NCBI RefSeq assembly: GCF_000974485.1
Contig: NZ_BBOM01000006.1
Location: 372,001-436,000 of the forward strand
Reading direction: 5' to 3'
DNA length: 64,000 bases
DNA from: Streptomyces sp. NBRC 109706
GTDB taxonomy: Bacteria; Actinomycetota; Actinomycetes; Streptomycetales; Streptomycetaceae
This document shows positions 39,772-52,201 of this stretch, in pieces. The notes beneath the pieces are model-generated. The model was not told the DNA's origin. It saw only the letters and a program-made list of their open reading frames with translations, and ran no database searches. Made by a program: the position numbers and the translations under genes. Positions within the stretch are counted from its first letter, which is position 1, and the number at the start of each line of letters is the position of its first letter.

Positions 39772-40470
39772 GTGTGATCCCCGGATTCCCCCTCGGTGGC
39801 GCCAACAGAAATCTTTCCGGAATACCGGATCGCCCGGATCCGACGGTCGGTCGCGTTGCCCTTGTTCCACGGCCACGGTGCGAATTCGACGATCCCACTT
39901 CGGCAAGCGTCGTCGTATGTGCCGACATCGAACACCGTGATCGCCGCTCACCGCGGCCCCGCGCCGCCCGGTTTCAGGTTGCTCACCAACGACATATGAG
40001 AGTTCCCCGCCCTTTCTACGACACCCCCGAGGGCGCGTACAAGAACGCTTACAAGAAGCTGCCAATCTTGGAGACCGAGGACGGGCCGATCCCGCGAACA
40101 CGCCTACGCTGCACGGATGGAGACGAACCGTCAGTTGATGCGTCGTCATATGCCTCTGTCATAGGGCGCGTTGGATTGGCTTCCCGGGCATACACATCAG
40201 CACATCGTCCTGCTCGACAGGCGCGCCCTGAGCCGGCCACCCACTTACAGGCATCCGGTCGCGGCGCTCACGGTCGAGCGCTCGACGCTCTGCCCCGATG
40301 CCCCACACGCCCCCACCGGCCCGGCTGGTTGATCCCGCGCCCACGCACCTCGGGCCCCGCCCCGACGCCCCCACCGGTCCAGCCCCGTCGAGGCGACGTC
40401 GGCACCAGGCCGGGATGATCCACCCGGGATACCGGTGTCGACACGGTGCTGACGTATTAAACGCCGAGAA

Positions 40471-40504
40471 ATCCCCAGACCCGCGTTTCCGCAGGTCAGG
40501 GGAT
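40471..40504 (-). terminator. Terminator after tRNA-Ala
   Basis: Inverted repeat ATCCCCAGACC / GGTCAGGGGAT (one A-A mismatch) around a 12-nt loop, 11 bases past the tRNA 3' end. Confidence 0.6.
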
Positions 40505-40515
40505 CTCCGAAGAAG

Positions 40516-40588
40516 TGGAGCCTAGGAGAGTCGAACTCCTGACATCCGCCATGCAAAGACGGCGCTCTACCAACTGAGCTAAGGCCCC
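40516..40588 (-). tRNA. tRNA-Ala (anticodon TGC)
   Basis: A 73-nt cloverleaf: acceptor GGGGCCT / AGGCTCC, D arm with AGCTCAGTTGGTAGAGC, anticodon loop CTTTGCATG (TGC), T arm with GTTCGACTC. CCA is not encoded. In actinobacteria it lies in the gyrA-tRNA-Ile-tRNA-Ala region. Confidence 0.97.
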
Positions 40589-40735
40589 GCTCGGCCTTGG
40601 GGAAGGCCGGACCCCAGATTACCCAATGTTCTCCGGTGAGGCCGACCGGGTATCGCGACGGGGAAGGCTCCCTCCGTAGGATGACGCGCAACTTCGCTCA
40701 CGTGAAGCGATCAGGGGAGACAGGGGAGACACACG

Positions 40736-41296
40736 ATGGACGCGGTCCAACAAGAGTCAACCGAGAAGGCCAGGGAGCAGCAGACGACCTGGTACGGCGA
40801 GCCCCTGGGGACGCTCTTTCGGCGGCTGATCACCGACCTCGGGCTCAACCAGGCCAGACTCGCCGGTGTTCTCGGGCTGTCCGCGCCGATGCTCTCCCAG
40901 TTGATGAGCGGACAGCGGGCCAAGATCGGCAATCCGGCCGTGGTGCAGCGCGTGCGCGCGCTGCAGGATCTCGCCGCCGAGGTGCGGGGCGGCCGGATCA
41001 GCGCGGCCGAGGCCACGGGCGCGATGGACGACATCCGCAGGACCGCCGGCGGCAATGTGCTGAGCCCGGCGTCCACGACCAGCAGGTCGGGTTCGGCCTC
41101 GGTGCCGGCCAACCCGAGCAAGCGGGTGGTCAGGGAGATCCAGTCGCTGCTGCGTTCGGTCTCGGACGCGGCGGAGATCCAGAGCGCGGCCCGGCTGCTC
41201 GCCGACAGCCATCCCGAACTGGCCGAGTTCCTTCGGGTGTACGGCGTGGCGCGCACCCGCGAGGCCATCGAGCACTATGAGAACCACCAGGGCTGA
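40736..41296 (+). CDS. XRE-like helix-turn-helix DNA-binding protein
   Basis: A 186-residue regulator conserved near gyrA in Streptomyces. The HTH lies at about residues 25-60 (LFRRLITDLGLNQARLAGVL, then SAPMLSQLMSGQRAKIG). The middle is Ser/Ala-rich and the C-terminal half is a helical domain of unknown role. The ATG start has GGGGAGAC upstream. It is followed by a Ser/Thr kinase gene (77-base gap), a possible regulatory pair. Target unknown. Confidence 0.85.
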   Translation: MDAVQQESTEKAREQQTTWYGEPLGTLFRRLITDLGLNQARLAGVLGLSAPMLSQLMSGQRAKIGNPAVVQRVRALQDLAAEVRGGRISAAEATGAMDDIRRTAGGNVLSPASTTSRSGSASVPANPSKRVVREIQSLLRSVSDAAEIQSAARLLADSHPELAEFLRVYGVARTREAIEHYENHQG

Positions 41297-41373
41297 CAGG
41301 AGCCGGCGACAACGGTTCACCGCGGGCGCGGGCGCACGGACGAAGACGCGATCACAAGGGCGGACAAGGCGCG

Positions 41374-42624
41374 ATGGGTGAGATCTTCGCGGGTCGGTAC
41401 GAGCTGGTTGACCCGATAGGAAGAGGTGGCGTGGGCGCGGTCTGGCGCGCCTGGGACCACCGCCGCCGGCGCTATGTCGCGGCCAAGGTGCTGCAACAGT
41501 CCGACGCGCACACGCTGTTGCGCTTCGTCCGGGAGCAGGCGCTGCGCATCGATCATCCCCATGTGCTGGCCCCTGCCAGCTGGGCGGCGGACGACGACAA
41601 GGTCCTCTTCACCATGGACCTGATGACCGGGGGGTCGCTGTCCCATCTGATCGGGGACTACGGTCCGCTGCCGCCCAGCGTGGTCTGTGTGCTGCTCGAC
41701 CAACTCCTGGCCGGGCTGCAGGCGGTGCACGACGAAGGGGTGGTGCACCGGGACATCAAGCCGGCCAACATCCTGTTGGAGGCGACGGGGAGCGGCCGTC
41801 CGCATCTGCGGCTCTCCGACTTCGGGATCTCGATGCGGAAGGGTGAGCCACGTCTCACCGAGACCAACTACGTGGTCGGCACGCCCGGTTACTTCGCGCC
41901 CGAACAGCTTGAGGGCGCGGAGCCGGACTTTCCCGCCGACCTGTACGCCGTGGGCCTGGTCGGCCTCTATCTGCTGACGGGGGCCAAGCCCGACTCCCAG
42001 GCGCTGTTGGAACGGTTCGCCGAGTCGGGGCTGCCACCGGCCCCCGAGGGCGTGCCCGGGTCGCTCTGGCAGGTGCTGGGGACGTTGTTGCAGCCGTCGC
42101 CGACGGCGCGGTTCCGTTCGGCCACCGGGGTCCGCAAGGCGCTGCTGGCCGCCGTCGAGCTGCTGCCGGACTCCACCCTGGAGAAGGAGGTCGTCGAGGT
42201 CTTCGACCAACTGGGCCCGCTGCCGCCCGGATACGGCCCGGAGGGCCCCCGGCCGGCGGGCAGCGGCGACGACGACGGCCCGGCGGTGGTCGACGACTCG
42301 TCCAACACCGGCAGCTACCGGCTGGCGCCGCCCACCCCGCCGCCGGTGCCCGCCGCCGGAACCGGCCTTCCGCCCGGGAACGGCGTCGGCGTCGGCGTCG
42401 GCGTCGGGGGGACGTTGGGGGAGCAGCCGACGAGCGCGGTGGGGGCCTCCCCTGCGACCCGCTCACTGACCGCGCTCCCGGCCGCCGCGCCCTCCCCGTT
42501 CAGCACCACGGGCCCGATGCCGGTGCGGCGCGGCCCTGGGCCGCCGCGTCTGGTGGCGATCCCGGTGCTGTTGGTGGCCGCGATCTGTCTCGGCTACGGC
42601 TTCTGGTCGCTGCTCACCGCCTGA
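41374..42624 (+). CDS. Membrane-anchored Ser/Thr protein kinase
   Basis: A 416-residue Hanks-type kinase: glycine loop GRGGVGAVW (about 16-24), catalytic Lys in VAAKVL, HRDIKPANIL (about 125), DFG (about 149), GTPGYFAPEQ. The kinase domain is followed by a Pro/Gly linker with a hexanucleotide GGCGTC repeat encoding GVGVGVGVGG (about 333-342) and a single C-terminal membrane helix (about 392-412), so the protein is tail-anchored without PASTA repeats. It is convergent with the next gene, 13 bases away. Confidence 0.92.
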   Translation: MGEIFAGRYELVDPIGRGGVGAVWRAWDHRRRRYVAAKVLQQSDAHTLLRFVREQALRIDHPHVLAPASWAADDDKVLFTMDLMTGGSLSHLIGDYGPLPPSVVCVLLDQLLAGLQAVHDEGVVHRDIKPANILLEATGSGRPHLRLSDFGISMRKGEPRLTETNYVVGTPGYFAPEQLEGAEPDFPADLYAVGLVGLYLLTGAKPDSQALLERFAESGLPPAPEGVPGSLWQVLGTLLQPSPTARFRSATGVRKALLAAVELLPDSTLEKEVVEVFDQLGPLPPGYGPEGPRPAGSGDDDGPAVVDDSSNTGSYRLAPPTPPPVPAAGTGLPPGNGVGVGVGVGGTLGEQPTSAVGASPATRSLTALPAAAPSPFSTTGPMPVRRGPGPPRLVAIPVLLVAAICLGYGFWSLLTA

Positions 42625-42637
42625 CGGCCGGGCAGGC

Positions 42638-43939
42638 TCAGGGCTGTGGCCCCGCGGCCCTGACCGCTCGACGCCAGCCGATGAGATACCAGGCGCCGAC
42701 GCCGACGACCAGCGCCGCCCCGGTCCCGATGGCCAGATAGCCGCGCAACCGCTTGTCGTCGCTGGCCTGTCGGGCGGCCACTTCCTCGTCCGTCAGCCCC
42801 TGGTCGGCCTGCTCGATATCGTCCTGGGTGACCCCGAAGCCGGTCTCGGCCAGGTCGGAGGCGTAGGAGGGCCCGCTCTGGCGCTCCCCGACGAGCGAGA
42901 GCCGCAGCGTCAACCCGACGGGTTCCGGGGTGATCTCGTTGGCCTCGAAGCCCAGGCTGACCATCAGATAGTGCCAACCGGCGACCCGGAAGGCCTCGAC
43001 GCCGTCCTCGAAACGGTTGCCGTAGTGCACCCCGGGCGAAATGCCGGAGACGCTGAGCTGCTCGCCCCGATAGCGTTCGGTGGCGATCGGCAGGGCCTTG
43101 ACCGTCGCCGGGTTGAAGATCTCCAGGGCCACGTCGCCGCTTGCCGAGACGGTGCCCTCGACACCGGTGGCGTTGCCCAACTCCAGGGCGAGCGTGAGCT
43201 GTTGGCCCCAGTCGACCGGCACCCGGTAGATCAGGCTCTCGCCGGCGCGGATATCGTCGCGCCAGACGCCCTCGCCGATCGGCTGGGCGTCGTTGAAGCC
43301 GGTGCCGCCCCGCACCCTGGTGGCCTGGCCCGTTGGCGCGCTGGGCGGTTCGGTCTCCCAGCTGTCCACCGGCGGCGCGGCCTCCGGCAGCCCCGCCAGC
43401 CTCGGCTCCTGGGAGAACCGCAGCTCGATGGGCCAGTCGCCGGGATCGGAACCGGCCGTTCTGGTCACCGTGTAGAGATAGCTGCCCTCGCGCTGGCATT
43501 CGGCGCCCTGGGCGACCGTCCGGTCGGCGCCGGCGCTGATGGGCCTGGCCAGATAGCCGATCCCGAAGTCGAAGTCGGCGACGCCCGTCGAACAGCTCTC
43601 GTTGCCGGTGGTGAGCAGCTCCACCCGCAGCTCGTCGCCGAGCCCCACCGGCGACCCCCGGTCGGGGGCGGCGACCGTCGTCACATAGGCGCTGGAGCCG
43701 CCGTCCAGGGCGACGGCATAGTGCAACGTCTCGCCCGGGGATATCTCGTCGGTGTAGATACGGCCCGCCTCGATGGCGGGCGCGTCGGCGCTGCCGGCCG
43801 TGCCCTCGACGGCGATCGCGTCCGACGCCGGGGCGTAGGTACGGGGGTCGGGGGTCGCGGCGAGCGCGGGGGTGGCTCCCAGCAGCGCCGTCGCGCAGAT
43901 CGCCGCCACAATTCCGGCGCCGGCGCTCATCTTTCCCAT
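42638..43939 (-). CDS. Secreted, C-terminally membrane-anchored protein of unknown function
   Basis: A 433-residue protein with a Sec signal peptide (cleavage probably after ATPALA, about residue 27), a beta-rich extracytoplasmic region with four cysteines, a short helical segment rich in D/E/Q, then a membrane helix (about 400-420) and a basic cytoplasmic tail. It is conserved at this place in Streptomyces as far as I recall. No catalytic motif seen. Start ATG at 43939; an alternative Met follows three codons later. Confidence 0.8.
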   Translation of the reverse strand: MGKMSAGAGIVAAICATALLGATPALAATPDPRTYAPASDAIAVEGTAGSADAPAIEAGRIYTDEISPGETLHYAVALDGGSSAYVTTVAAPDRGSPVGLGDELRVELLTTGNESCSTGVADFDFGIGYLARPISAGADRTVAQGAECQREGSYLYTVTRTAGSDPGDWPIELRFSQEPRLAGLPEAAPPVDSWETEPPSAPTGQATRVRGGTGFNDAQPIGEGVWRDDIRAGESLIYRVPVDWGQQLTLALELGNATGVEGTVSASGDVALEIFNPATVKALPIATERYRGEQLSVSGISPGVHYGNRFEDGVEAFRVAGWHYLMVSLGFEANEITPEPVGLTLRLSLVGERQSGPSYASDLAETGFGVTQDDIEQADQGLTDEEVAARQASDDKRLRGYLAIGTGAALVVGVGAWYLIGWRRAVRAAGPQP

Positions 43940-44081
43940 CCCACACTCTCCTGGCCATCCCGCAACCCTGCTCCCCGACGTTCTGCACGTTACGAGTTCA
44001 CGGTCGCAACCGGACGACGGGGGGCGTCACGTTCTCGCTACAACGCCGCACCCGTGCCGCCGCCGAACAGGCCGGAGCACG

Positions 44082-44124
44082 CCTCCGGGCCCCCGCGCCG
44101 CCAGGCGACAGGGGCCCGGAGGCG
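44082..44124 (-). terminator. Terminator after the DLW-39 gene
   Basis: Perfect 13-bp stem GCCTCCGGGCCCC / GGGGCCCGGAGGC with a 17-nt loop, 36 bases past the stop codon. Confidence 0.75.
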
Positions 44125-44160
44125 ACTGCTGATGTCCTTCGGAGTCCGTGGTTGGGGGCG

Positions 44161-44298
44161 TCAGGCGCCCGTGGAGCCGGCCGGCACGGAGTCGGTCGCC
44201 TCCGTCCACAGATCCTGCTCGGCCTTGTCCGCTTGGATCTGACGGTAGACAAGGAGTCCGCCAATGGCGGCCACCGCGACCAGGAGGAGCTTCTTCAC
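44161..44298 (-). CDS. DLW-39 family small membrane protein
   Basis: A 45-residue protein beginning MKKLLLVAVAAIGGLLVYRQ: one N-terminal membrane helix followed by IQADKAEQDLWTEATDSVP, which contains the diagnostic DLW motif. The GTG start at 44298 has GAGG eight bases upstream; a longer in-frame reading is not family-like. It lies between tRNA-Ile and the anchored protein gene, as in other Streptomyces. Function unknown. Confidence 0.88.
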   Translation of the reverse strand: MKKLLLVAVAAIGGLLVYRQIQADKAEQDLWTEATDSVPAGSTGA

Positions 44299-44508
44299 CG
44301 CGCTACCTCGTCCTTCTTCAACGTGATCGGACTTCTGGCGCCCGATGATACCCAATTGTGTCCTAGCACAAGGGGCTTGCCCCCGTCCCCCCACCACCCC
44401 ACCATCCCGCACACCGCGAACCTCCTGGTCAGACGCTCAACGGTGCCGACGCTCGCCGGCATCTGAGAACTCGGCGGCCACCCGTCGCTCCCCAAGGCCC
44501 GAAAACCA

Positions 44509-44540
44509 AACAGCCCCGACCAGAAATGACCGGGGCTGTT
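44509..44540 (-). terminator. Terminator after tRNA-Ile
   Basis: Perfect 10-bp stem AACAGCCCCG / CGGGGCTGTT with a 12-nt loop, nine bases past the tRNA 3' end. Confidence 0.75.
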
Positions 44541-44548
44541 CGCGCGAG

Positions 44549-44622
44549 TGGGGCTAACAGGACTTGAACCTGTGGCCTCATCCTTATCAGGGATGCGCTC
44601 TAACCATCTGAGCTATAGCCCC
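44549..44622 (-). tRNA. tRNA-Ile (anticodon GAT)
   Basis: A 74-nt cloverleaf: acceptor GGGGCTA / TAGCCCC, D arm AGCTCAGATGGTTAGAGC, anticodon loop CTGATAA (GAT), T arm GGTTCAAGTCC. CCA not encoded. It follows the DUF3566 gene, as in most actinobacteria. Confidence 0.97.
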
Positions 44623-44679
44623 GCGTGCGCAGCAAGGCTATCGCATGCCCGGGCTGCCGCCCAAATCGGTTGGGTGGGG

Positions 44680-45435
44680 TCACTCGTCCTCGGCGAGGGT
44701 CACTTCCACGCCTCCGACAAAGCCCGCCGAGAGGTTGTAGAGGAAGGCGCCCAGCGTGGCCAGGGCGGTGGCCAGCACCACATCGATCACGGCGATGACC
44801 GAGGTGAAGATCAACACCCGCGACAGGGACAGAAAGGAGACAAGGTCGAAACCGCTCTCGTCGTCCGTCTCCGTGGCCTGAGTGATCGTTTCACCGATGG
44901 TCGAGAAGACGCCCATCCCGTCCATCACCGTCCACAGCACGGCGACCGCGATGACGGTGCAGATGCCAAGGGCGATGGAGAGCAGGAAGCTGACCTTCAT
45001 CACCGACCACGGATCGGCCTTGGCCACCCGCAGCCGGGCCTTACGGACCCGGGGAACCGTGCGCGCCCCCGTGCGCGGGCGGCGCACGCCGCCCTGGGGC
45101 TGCTGCTTGCCACCCCGCGCGCGCGGGGTGGGCGGGGCCTGCGAGGGCTGCTGGCCCACCGTCGGCGCCGCGCCGGGTGGCGCGGGGTAGGCCTGCGGGG
45201 GGTGGTAGTGCTGTTGATCGGCACTGCTGTAGCCCTGGCCCTGCGGATGCGACGAGTCCGCAGGTCTGGCACTGGTCATGGTGGTTCCCCCACGAGAAGG
45301 GTCGTTTGCGGACTCCTGCCGGGGGGCGCCATCCCCGACACCGGAGCCATGGCGGCCCGGGGGCGGCGACTCGGGGGGACGCGGCATCTCGTCGCGCCCC
45401 GCGCCGCCTCCGGACGCGCCGATGGCTCCACTCAC
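44680..45435 (-). CDS. DUF3566 domain membrane protein
   Basis: A 251-residue protein with a disordered Pro/Gln/Gly-rich N-terminus (about 1-125), a basic stretch (RKARLRVAKADPW) and a C-terminal DUF3566 domain with two membrane helices (about 148-170 and 206-235). The GTG start lies four bases past the gyrA stop, with GAGGAG inside the end of gyrA. Conserved downstream of gyrA in actinobacteria; function unknown. Confidence 0.88.
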   Translation of the reverse strand: MSGAIGASGGGAGRDEMPRPPESPPPGRHGSGVGDGAPRQESANDPSRGGTTMTSARPADSSHPQGQGYSSADQQHYHPPQAYPAPPGAAPTVGQQPSQAPPTPRARGGKQQPQGGVRRPRTGARTVPRVRKARLRVAKADPWSVMKVSFLLSIALGICTVIAVAVLWTVMDGMGVFSTIGETITQATETDDESGFDLVSFLSLSRVLIFTSVIAVIDVVLATALATLGAFLYNLSAGFVGGVEVTLAEDE

Positions 45436-45438
45436 GCT

Positions 45439-48030
45439 CTACTCCTCTGCGCCCGGGGCCACGGTGCCCACCTCGGACTCCTGGGGAGCCTCGTCGGTGG
45501 CCTCGGCCTCGACTTCCTCGGCCTCACGACCAGCCTCGGCGTTGCGTGCGATACCCACGACGGCGTCCCGCTTACCCAGGTTGATCAGCTGAACGCCCAT
45601 GGTGTCACGGCCGGTCTCCCTGACCTCATTGACCCGCGTGCGGATCACTCCACCGCCCAGGGTGATGGCAAGGATCTCATCAGTGTCCTCCACCACCAGC
45701 GCGCCCACCAGGGAGCCCCGGTCCTCGACGATCTTGGCCGCCTTGATGCCGAGGCCGCCGCGTCCCTGCACCCGGTACTCGTCGACCGGGGTGCGCTTCG
45801 CGTACCCGCCGTCGGTCGCCGTGAAAACGAAGGTGTTGGCGCGGACCACGTTCATCGACAGCAGTTCGTCGCCCTCGCGGAAGCTCATGCCCTTCACCCC
45901 CGACGTCGCGCGGCCCATCGGGCGCAGCGAGTCGTCGGTCGCGGTGAAGCGGATCGACTGGGCCTTCTTGCTGATCAGCAGGAGGTCGTCGTCGGAGGAG
46001 ACCAGCTCGGCGCCGATCAGCTCGTCGTCCCCGCCGTCGGGCATCTCCCGCAGGTTGATGGCGATCACGCCGCCCGAGCGGGGGGAGTCGTAGTCCTTGA
46101 GCGCGGTCTTCTTCACCAGGCCCGACTTGGTGGCCAGGACCAGATAGGGGGCCGCCTCGTAGTCCCTGATGGCCAGGATCTCGGCGATCTCCTCGTCGGG
46201 TTGGAAGGCCAGCAGGTTCGCCACATGCTGCCCGCGCGCCTCGCGGCCGGCGTCCGGCAGCTCGTACGCCTTGGCGCGGTAGACCCGGCCCTTGTTGGTG
46301 AAGAACAGCAGCCAGTGGTGGGTGGTGGAGACGAAGAAGTGGTCGACGATGTCGTCCTCGCGCAGCTTGGTGCCGCGCACTCCCTTGCCGCCGCGCTTCT
46401 GGGCGCGGTAGTCGTCCGTCTTGGTGCGCTTCACATAGCCACCACGGGTGATGGTGACCACGATGTCCTCTTCGGCGATCAGGTCCTCGATGGACATGTC
46501 GCCCTCGAACGGCACCAGCGCGGTGCGCCGGTCGTCGCCGAACTTGTCGACGATCGCGGCCAGTTCCTCGCCGATGATCGCCCGCTGCCGCTCCGGGGAG
46601 GCCAGGATCGCGTTGTACTCGCGGATCCGCGCCTCCAGTTCGTTGCGCTCGGCGGTGATCTTCTGGTGCTCCAGCGCGGCCAGCCGGCGCAGCTGCATCT
46701 CCAGGATCGCGTTGGCCTGGATCTCGTCGATGCTCAGCAGGCCCATCAGGCCCTGACGCGCGACATCCACCGTCTCGCTGCGCCGGATCAGGGCGATGAC
46801 CTCGTCGATCGCGTCCAACGCGGCGAGCAGGCCGCGCAGGATATGGGCCCGCTCCTCGGCCTTGCGCAGCCGGTAGCGGGTGCGCCGCACGATCACGTCG
46901 ATCTGGTGCGCGACCCAGGAGCGGATGAACGCGTCCAGCGAGAGCGTGCGCGGCACGCCGTCCACCAGGGCGAGCATGTTGGCGCCGAAGTTGGTCTGCA
47001 GATCGGTGTGCTTGTAGAGGTTGTTGAGCACCACCTTGGCGACCGCGTCCCGCTTGAGGACGATCACCAGGCGCTGCCCGGTGCGCGACGAGGTCTCGTC
47101 CCGGACGTCGGCGATGCCGTTGACCCGACCGTCCTTGACCAACTCGGCGATCTTCTGCGCGAGATTGTCCGGGTTGACCTGGTACGGCAGCTCGGTGACC
47201 ACCAGGCACTGCCGGCCCTGGATCTCCTCCACCTCGATCACGGCCCGCATGGTGATCGAGCCACGACCGGTGCGGTACGCCTCCTCGATGCCCTTGCGGC
47301 CGACCACCAGCGCCCCGGTGGGGAAGTCGGGGCCCTTGATCCGCGCAATCAGCGCGTCCAGCAGCTCGTCGGGGTCGGCGTCCGGGTGCTCCAGATACCA
47401 CTGGGCGCCGGCCGCGACCTCGCGCAGGTTGTGCGGCGGGATATTGGTCGCCATGCCGACCGCGATCCCGGCCGAGCCGTTGACCAGCAGGTTCGGGAAG
47501 CGCGCCGGCAGAACCGTCGGCTCCTGGTTCCGTCCGTCGTAGTTGTCCTGGAAGTCGACGGTCTCCTCGTCGATGTCCCGCAGCGTCTCCATGGCCAGCG
47601 GCGCCAGCCGGCACTCGGTGTACCGCATGGCCGCCGCCGGGTCGTTGCCAGGGGAGCCGAAGTTCCCGTTGGAGTCGACCAGCGGCATCCGCATCGTCCA
47701 GGACTGGGCGAGCCGGACCAGGGCGTCATAGATCGAGGTGTCGCCGTGCGGATGGTACGTGCCCATCACGTCGCCGACCACGCGGGCGCACTTGTAGTAG
47801 CCGCGCTCGGGGCGGTAGCCCCCGTCGTACATCGCGTAGAGCACGCGACGGTGCACCGGCTTGAGCCCGTCGCGCACGTCGGGGAGCGCGCGGGAGACGA
47901 TCACGCTCATCGCGTAGTCGAGATACGAGCGCTGCATCTCGGTTTCGAGCGTGACCGGCTCGATCCGCAGAGCGCCCGAGGAGTTCAGCAGTTCGGGGTT
48001 CGGCGGGGTGGGGACGTTTTCGTCGGCCAT
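45439..48030 (-). CDS. gyrA: DNA gyrase subunit A
   Basis: Breakage-reunion subunit of gyrase, introducing negative supercoils. The 863 residues carry the catalytic Tyr in AAAMRYTE (residue 137), the quinolone-determining stretch [10 protein letters not shown], the GyrA-box region (QKRGGKG near 550) and a C-terminal beta-pinwheel with an acidic tail. ATG start; 52 bases after gyrB, probably cotranscribed. Confidence 0.98.
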   Translation of the reverse strand: MADENVPTPPNPELLNSSGALRIEPVTLETEMQRSYLDYAMSVIVSRALPDVRDGLKPVHRRVLYAMYDGGYRPERGYYKCARVVGDVMGTYHPHGDTSIYDALVRLAQSWTMRMPLVDSNGNFGSPGNDPAAAMRYTECRLAPLAMETLRDIDEETVDFQDNYDGRNQEPTVLPARFPNLLVNGSAGIAVGMATNIPPHNLREVAAGAQWYLEHPDADPDELLDALIARIKGPDFPTGALVVGRKGIEEAYRTGRGSITMRAVIEVEEIQGRQCLVVTELPYQVNPDNLAQKIAELVKDGRVNGIADVRDETSSRTGQRLVIVLKRDAVAKVVLNNLYKHTDLQTNFGANMLALVDGVPRTLSLDAFIRSWVAHQIDVIVRRTRYRLRKAEERAHILRGLLAALDAIDEVIALIRRSETVDVARQGLMGLLSIDEIQANAILEMQLRRLAALEHQKITAERNELEARIREYNAILASPERQRAIIGEELAAIVDKFGDDRRTALVPFEGDMSIEDLIAEEDIVVTITRGGYVKRTKTDDYRAQKRGGKGVRGTKLREDDIVDHFFVSTTHHWLLFFTNKGRVYRAKAYELPDAGREARGQHVANLLAFQPDEEIAEILAIRDYEAAPYLVLATKSGLVKKTALKDYDSPRSGGVIAINLREMPDGGDDELIGAELVSSDDDLLLISKKAQSIRFTATDDSLRPMGRATSGVKGMSFREGDELLSMNVVRANTFVFTATDGGYAKRTPVDEYRVQGRGGLGIKAAKIVEDRGSLVGALVVEDTDEILAITLGGGVIRTRVNEVRETGRDTMGVQLINLGKRDAVVGIARNAEAGREAEEVEAEATDEAPQESEVGTVAPGAEE

Positions 48031-48082
48031 GGCTGTGGGACCGATTCCTTTCGATCAGCGGTACGGGGCCGGATGGCCGGCG

Positions 48083-50380
<2,298 letters not shown>

Positions 50381-50423
50381 TCACAACGGCGCTCAGCGCT
50401 TCCGCCTGTCAACCTTCCGAGAC

Positions 50424-50437
50424 GTGACCGGCGTCAC
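50424..50437. promoter_or_regulatory. Crp-like palindrome upstream of gyrB
   Basis: GTGACCGGCGTCAC fits the GTG(N6)GNCAC pattern I recall for Streptomyces Crp. It lies about 250 bases upstream of the gyrB start. A single match of this length can occur by chance. Confidence 0.25.
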
Positions 50438-50460
50438 TTCCGGACACCCGAACCTCAGCT

Positions 50461-51048
50461 CTAGCCATAGGTGTCACCGGGCCCCCGGCTCCCGGGAGCG
50501 CGCAGCCGTCCCCGGGGCCGCGCGGGCGCCGCCGGACCCAGCACCTTGATCAATCTGACGCTGCCCTGGCCCAGATCGGCGTTGAGCCGCGCCAACAGCT
50601 GCGGCGCCAACAACCGCAGCTGAGTGGCCCAGGCGGTGGCGTCGCAGCGCACCGTCAACACCCTGGTCTGCTCGTCGTATCCCTCGGGCGCGCAGTGCTG
50701 CGCCACCTCGGGGCCCACCAACTCGGGCCAGCGGCCGAGCACTCCGCCGACGGCCAGCGGCATCTCCCAGCCACGCTCCACGGAGAGCCGGGCCACCGCC
50801 GCGCCCAGCGGCAGCGGATCACGCCCCCCGGCGCGCGCGCCGGAGCGCAAGCCCCCCCGGCGCGCGTCACGGCGCTGCTGAACCATGGCGCCACGCGCCC
50901 GCGCGCGATCCTTGGCCGCCCGCAGCGCGACCCGCGCCAGATCGACGCCGGTCGGCTCCTGCGTCTCGGCCGCGTCCCGCCCGGCCAGGTCCCGTTCCTG
51001 GCCGCCGTCCGAGGCGCCGCCCTGCCGGGCGCGCGGCACCTCACTCAC
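50461..51048 (-). CDS. dciA: DciA family (DUF721) helicase-loading protein
   Basis: DciA is the ancestral loader/partner of the replicative helicase DnaB. The 195-residue protein starts at the GTG at 51048 and overlaps the recF end by eight bases. N-terminal basic/Ala-rich part ([15 protein letters not shown]), then the DUF721 KH-like domain ([46 protein letters not shown]). Its place between recF and gyrB is characteristic of actinobacteria. Confidence 0.9.
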   Translation of the reverse strand: MSEVPRARQGGASDGGQERDLAGRDAAETQEPTGVDLARVALRAAKDRARARGAMVQQRRDARRGGLRSGARAGGRDPLPLGAAVARLSVERGWEMPLAVGGVLGRWPELVGPEVAQHCAPEGYDEQTRVLTVRCDATAWATQLRLLAPQLLARLNADLGQGSVRLIKVLGPAAPARPRGRLRAPGSRGPGDTYG

Positions 51049-52171
51049 GCTCCACCCGTCCCTCCGAGACACCGAACCGCACCCCGGCCAGCACCTCGGG
51101 AACATCCTCCGGCACCGCGGCCGTGACCAGCACCTGCTCGGCCGAGACCACCAACTCGGCCAGCCGCCGGCGGCGCTGCGCGTCCAGCTCGGCGAAGACA
51201 TCGTCCAGGATCAGCACCGGCTCCGGGCCCTCGTCCCGCAGCAGCCCGTAGGACGCCAACCGCAACGCCAGGGCCAACGACCAGGACTCGCCATGGCTGG
51301 CATAGCCCTTCGCCGGCAACGCGCCGAGCCGCAGCAGCAGTTCGTCTCGGTGCGGGCCGACCAGCGTCACCCCGCGCTCGATCTCCCGCGGCCTGGCCTC
51401 GGCCAACGCCTCGGTGAGCAGCGCGACATGCTCCTCGCGGCCGACCGCCTCGGCCGACCGCTCGCCCGCCGAGCCCTGATACTCCAGGACCACCGGGCCG
51501 CCCCCGGGCGCCACCTGCTCGTACGCCTTGTCCGCCAGCGGCCGCAGCGCGTCCAGCAGCGCCAGCCGCTGCACCACCAACTCCGCGCCCACCCGCGCCA
51601 GATGCTGGTCCCAGACGTCGAGCGTCGAGAGATCCATCCCGCGACCGCCGTGGCGTCTGGCCATCGCCGCGGATTTCAACAGCGAGTTCCGCTGTTTCAA
51701 CACCCGCTCGTACTCGGCGCGAACCCCGGCAAGACGGGGCACCCGCGCCGTCACCAACTCGTCAAGGAACCGGCGCCGCTCCGCGGGATCGCCCTTCACC
51801 AGACGAAGATCCTCGGGCGCGAACAGGACCGTGCGCACGATGCCCAGCAGATCCCGGGGCCGCACCTGGGAGGAACGGTTCAGCCGCGCCCGGTTCGCCC
51901 GGCCGGGGTTCAGCTCCAGCTCGACCAGCTGTTGGCGTTCGCCCTCCCGCACCGAGGCGCGGACCACCGCGCGCTCGGCGCCCATCCGCACCAGCGGCGC
52001 GTCGGACGACACCCGATGGCTGCCCAGGGTGGCCAGATAGCCGACGGCCTCGACCAGGTTGGTCTTGCCCTGGCCGTTGGGCCCCAGGAACGCCGTGACA
52101 CCCGGGCCGAGCTCCACCTCGGCCCGGGCATACGACCGGAAGTCGGCCAGCGACAGATGAGTCACATGCAC
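51041..52171 (-). CDS. recF: DNA replication/repair ATPase RecF
   Basis: SMC-like ATPase that helps load RecA at gaps. 376 residues with Walker [10 protein letters not shown] (about 30-38), signature [14 protein letters not shown] and Walker [12 protein letters not shown] near 320. The start is GTG (a second GTG two codons later is possible). It lies between gnd and dciA. Confidence 0.96.
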   Translation of the reverse strand: MHVTHLSLADFRSYARAEVELGPGVTAFLGPNGQGKTNLVEAVGYLATLGSHRVSSDAPLVRMGAERAVVRASVREGERQQLVELELNPGRANRARLNRSSQVRPRDLLGIVRTVLFAPEDLRLVKGDPAERRRFLDELVTARVPRLAGVRAEYERVLKQRNSLLKSAAMARRHGGRGMDLSTLDVWDQHLARVGAELVVQRLALLDALRPLADKAYEQVAPGGGPVVLEYQGSAGERSAEAVGREEHVALLTEALAEARPREIERGVTLVGPHRDELLLRLGALPAKGYASHGESWSLALALRLASYGLLRDEGPEPVLILDDVFAELDAQRRRRLAELVVSAEQVLVTAAVPEDVPEVLAGVRFGVSEGRVERE

Positions 52172-52201
52172 GGCGGTGCGCCAACCTCCCCGGTCGACAA
52201 G

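Larger units (their letters stand above)
38384..40470. other. Gene-poor decayed region upstream of the NRPS operon
   Basis: About 2.1 kb with no intact recognisable gene. It must contain the NRPS promoter (minus strand, upstream of 38383), which I could not place. Fragments of two coding sequences are listed separately. No transposase, integrase or repeat array is visible. Confidence 0.6.

Noticed and set aside
40516..40588. tRNA-Ala as the attachment site of an integrated island carrying the NRPS cluster
   Set aside because: The 3' end of the tRNA does face the cluster, but I found no repeat of the tRNA 3' end near 8.8 kb and no integrase or excisionase in the window.
40700..40716. TCGCTCACGTGAAGCGA resembling parS
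   Set aside because: Several mismatches to GTTTCACGTGAAAC outside the CACGTG core; not counted as a ParB site.
45439..48030. Gyrase A quinolone-resistance substitution (Thr in GDTSIYD)
   Set aside because: Actinobacteria naturally vary at this site; a resistance claim cannot be supported without close relatives.
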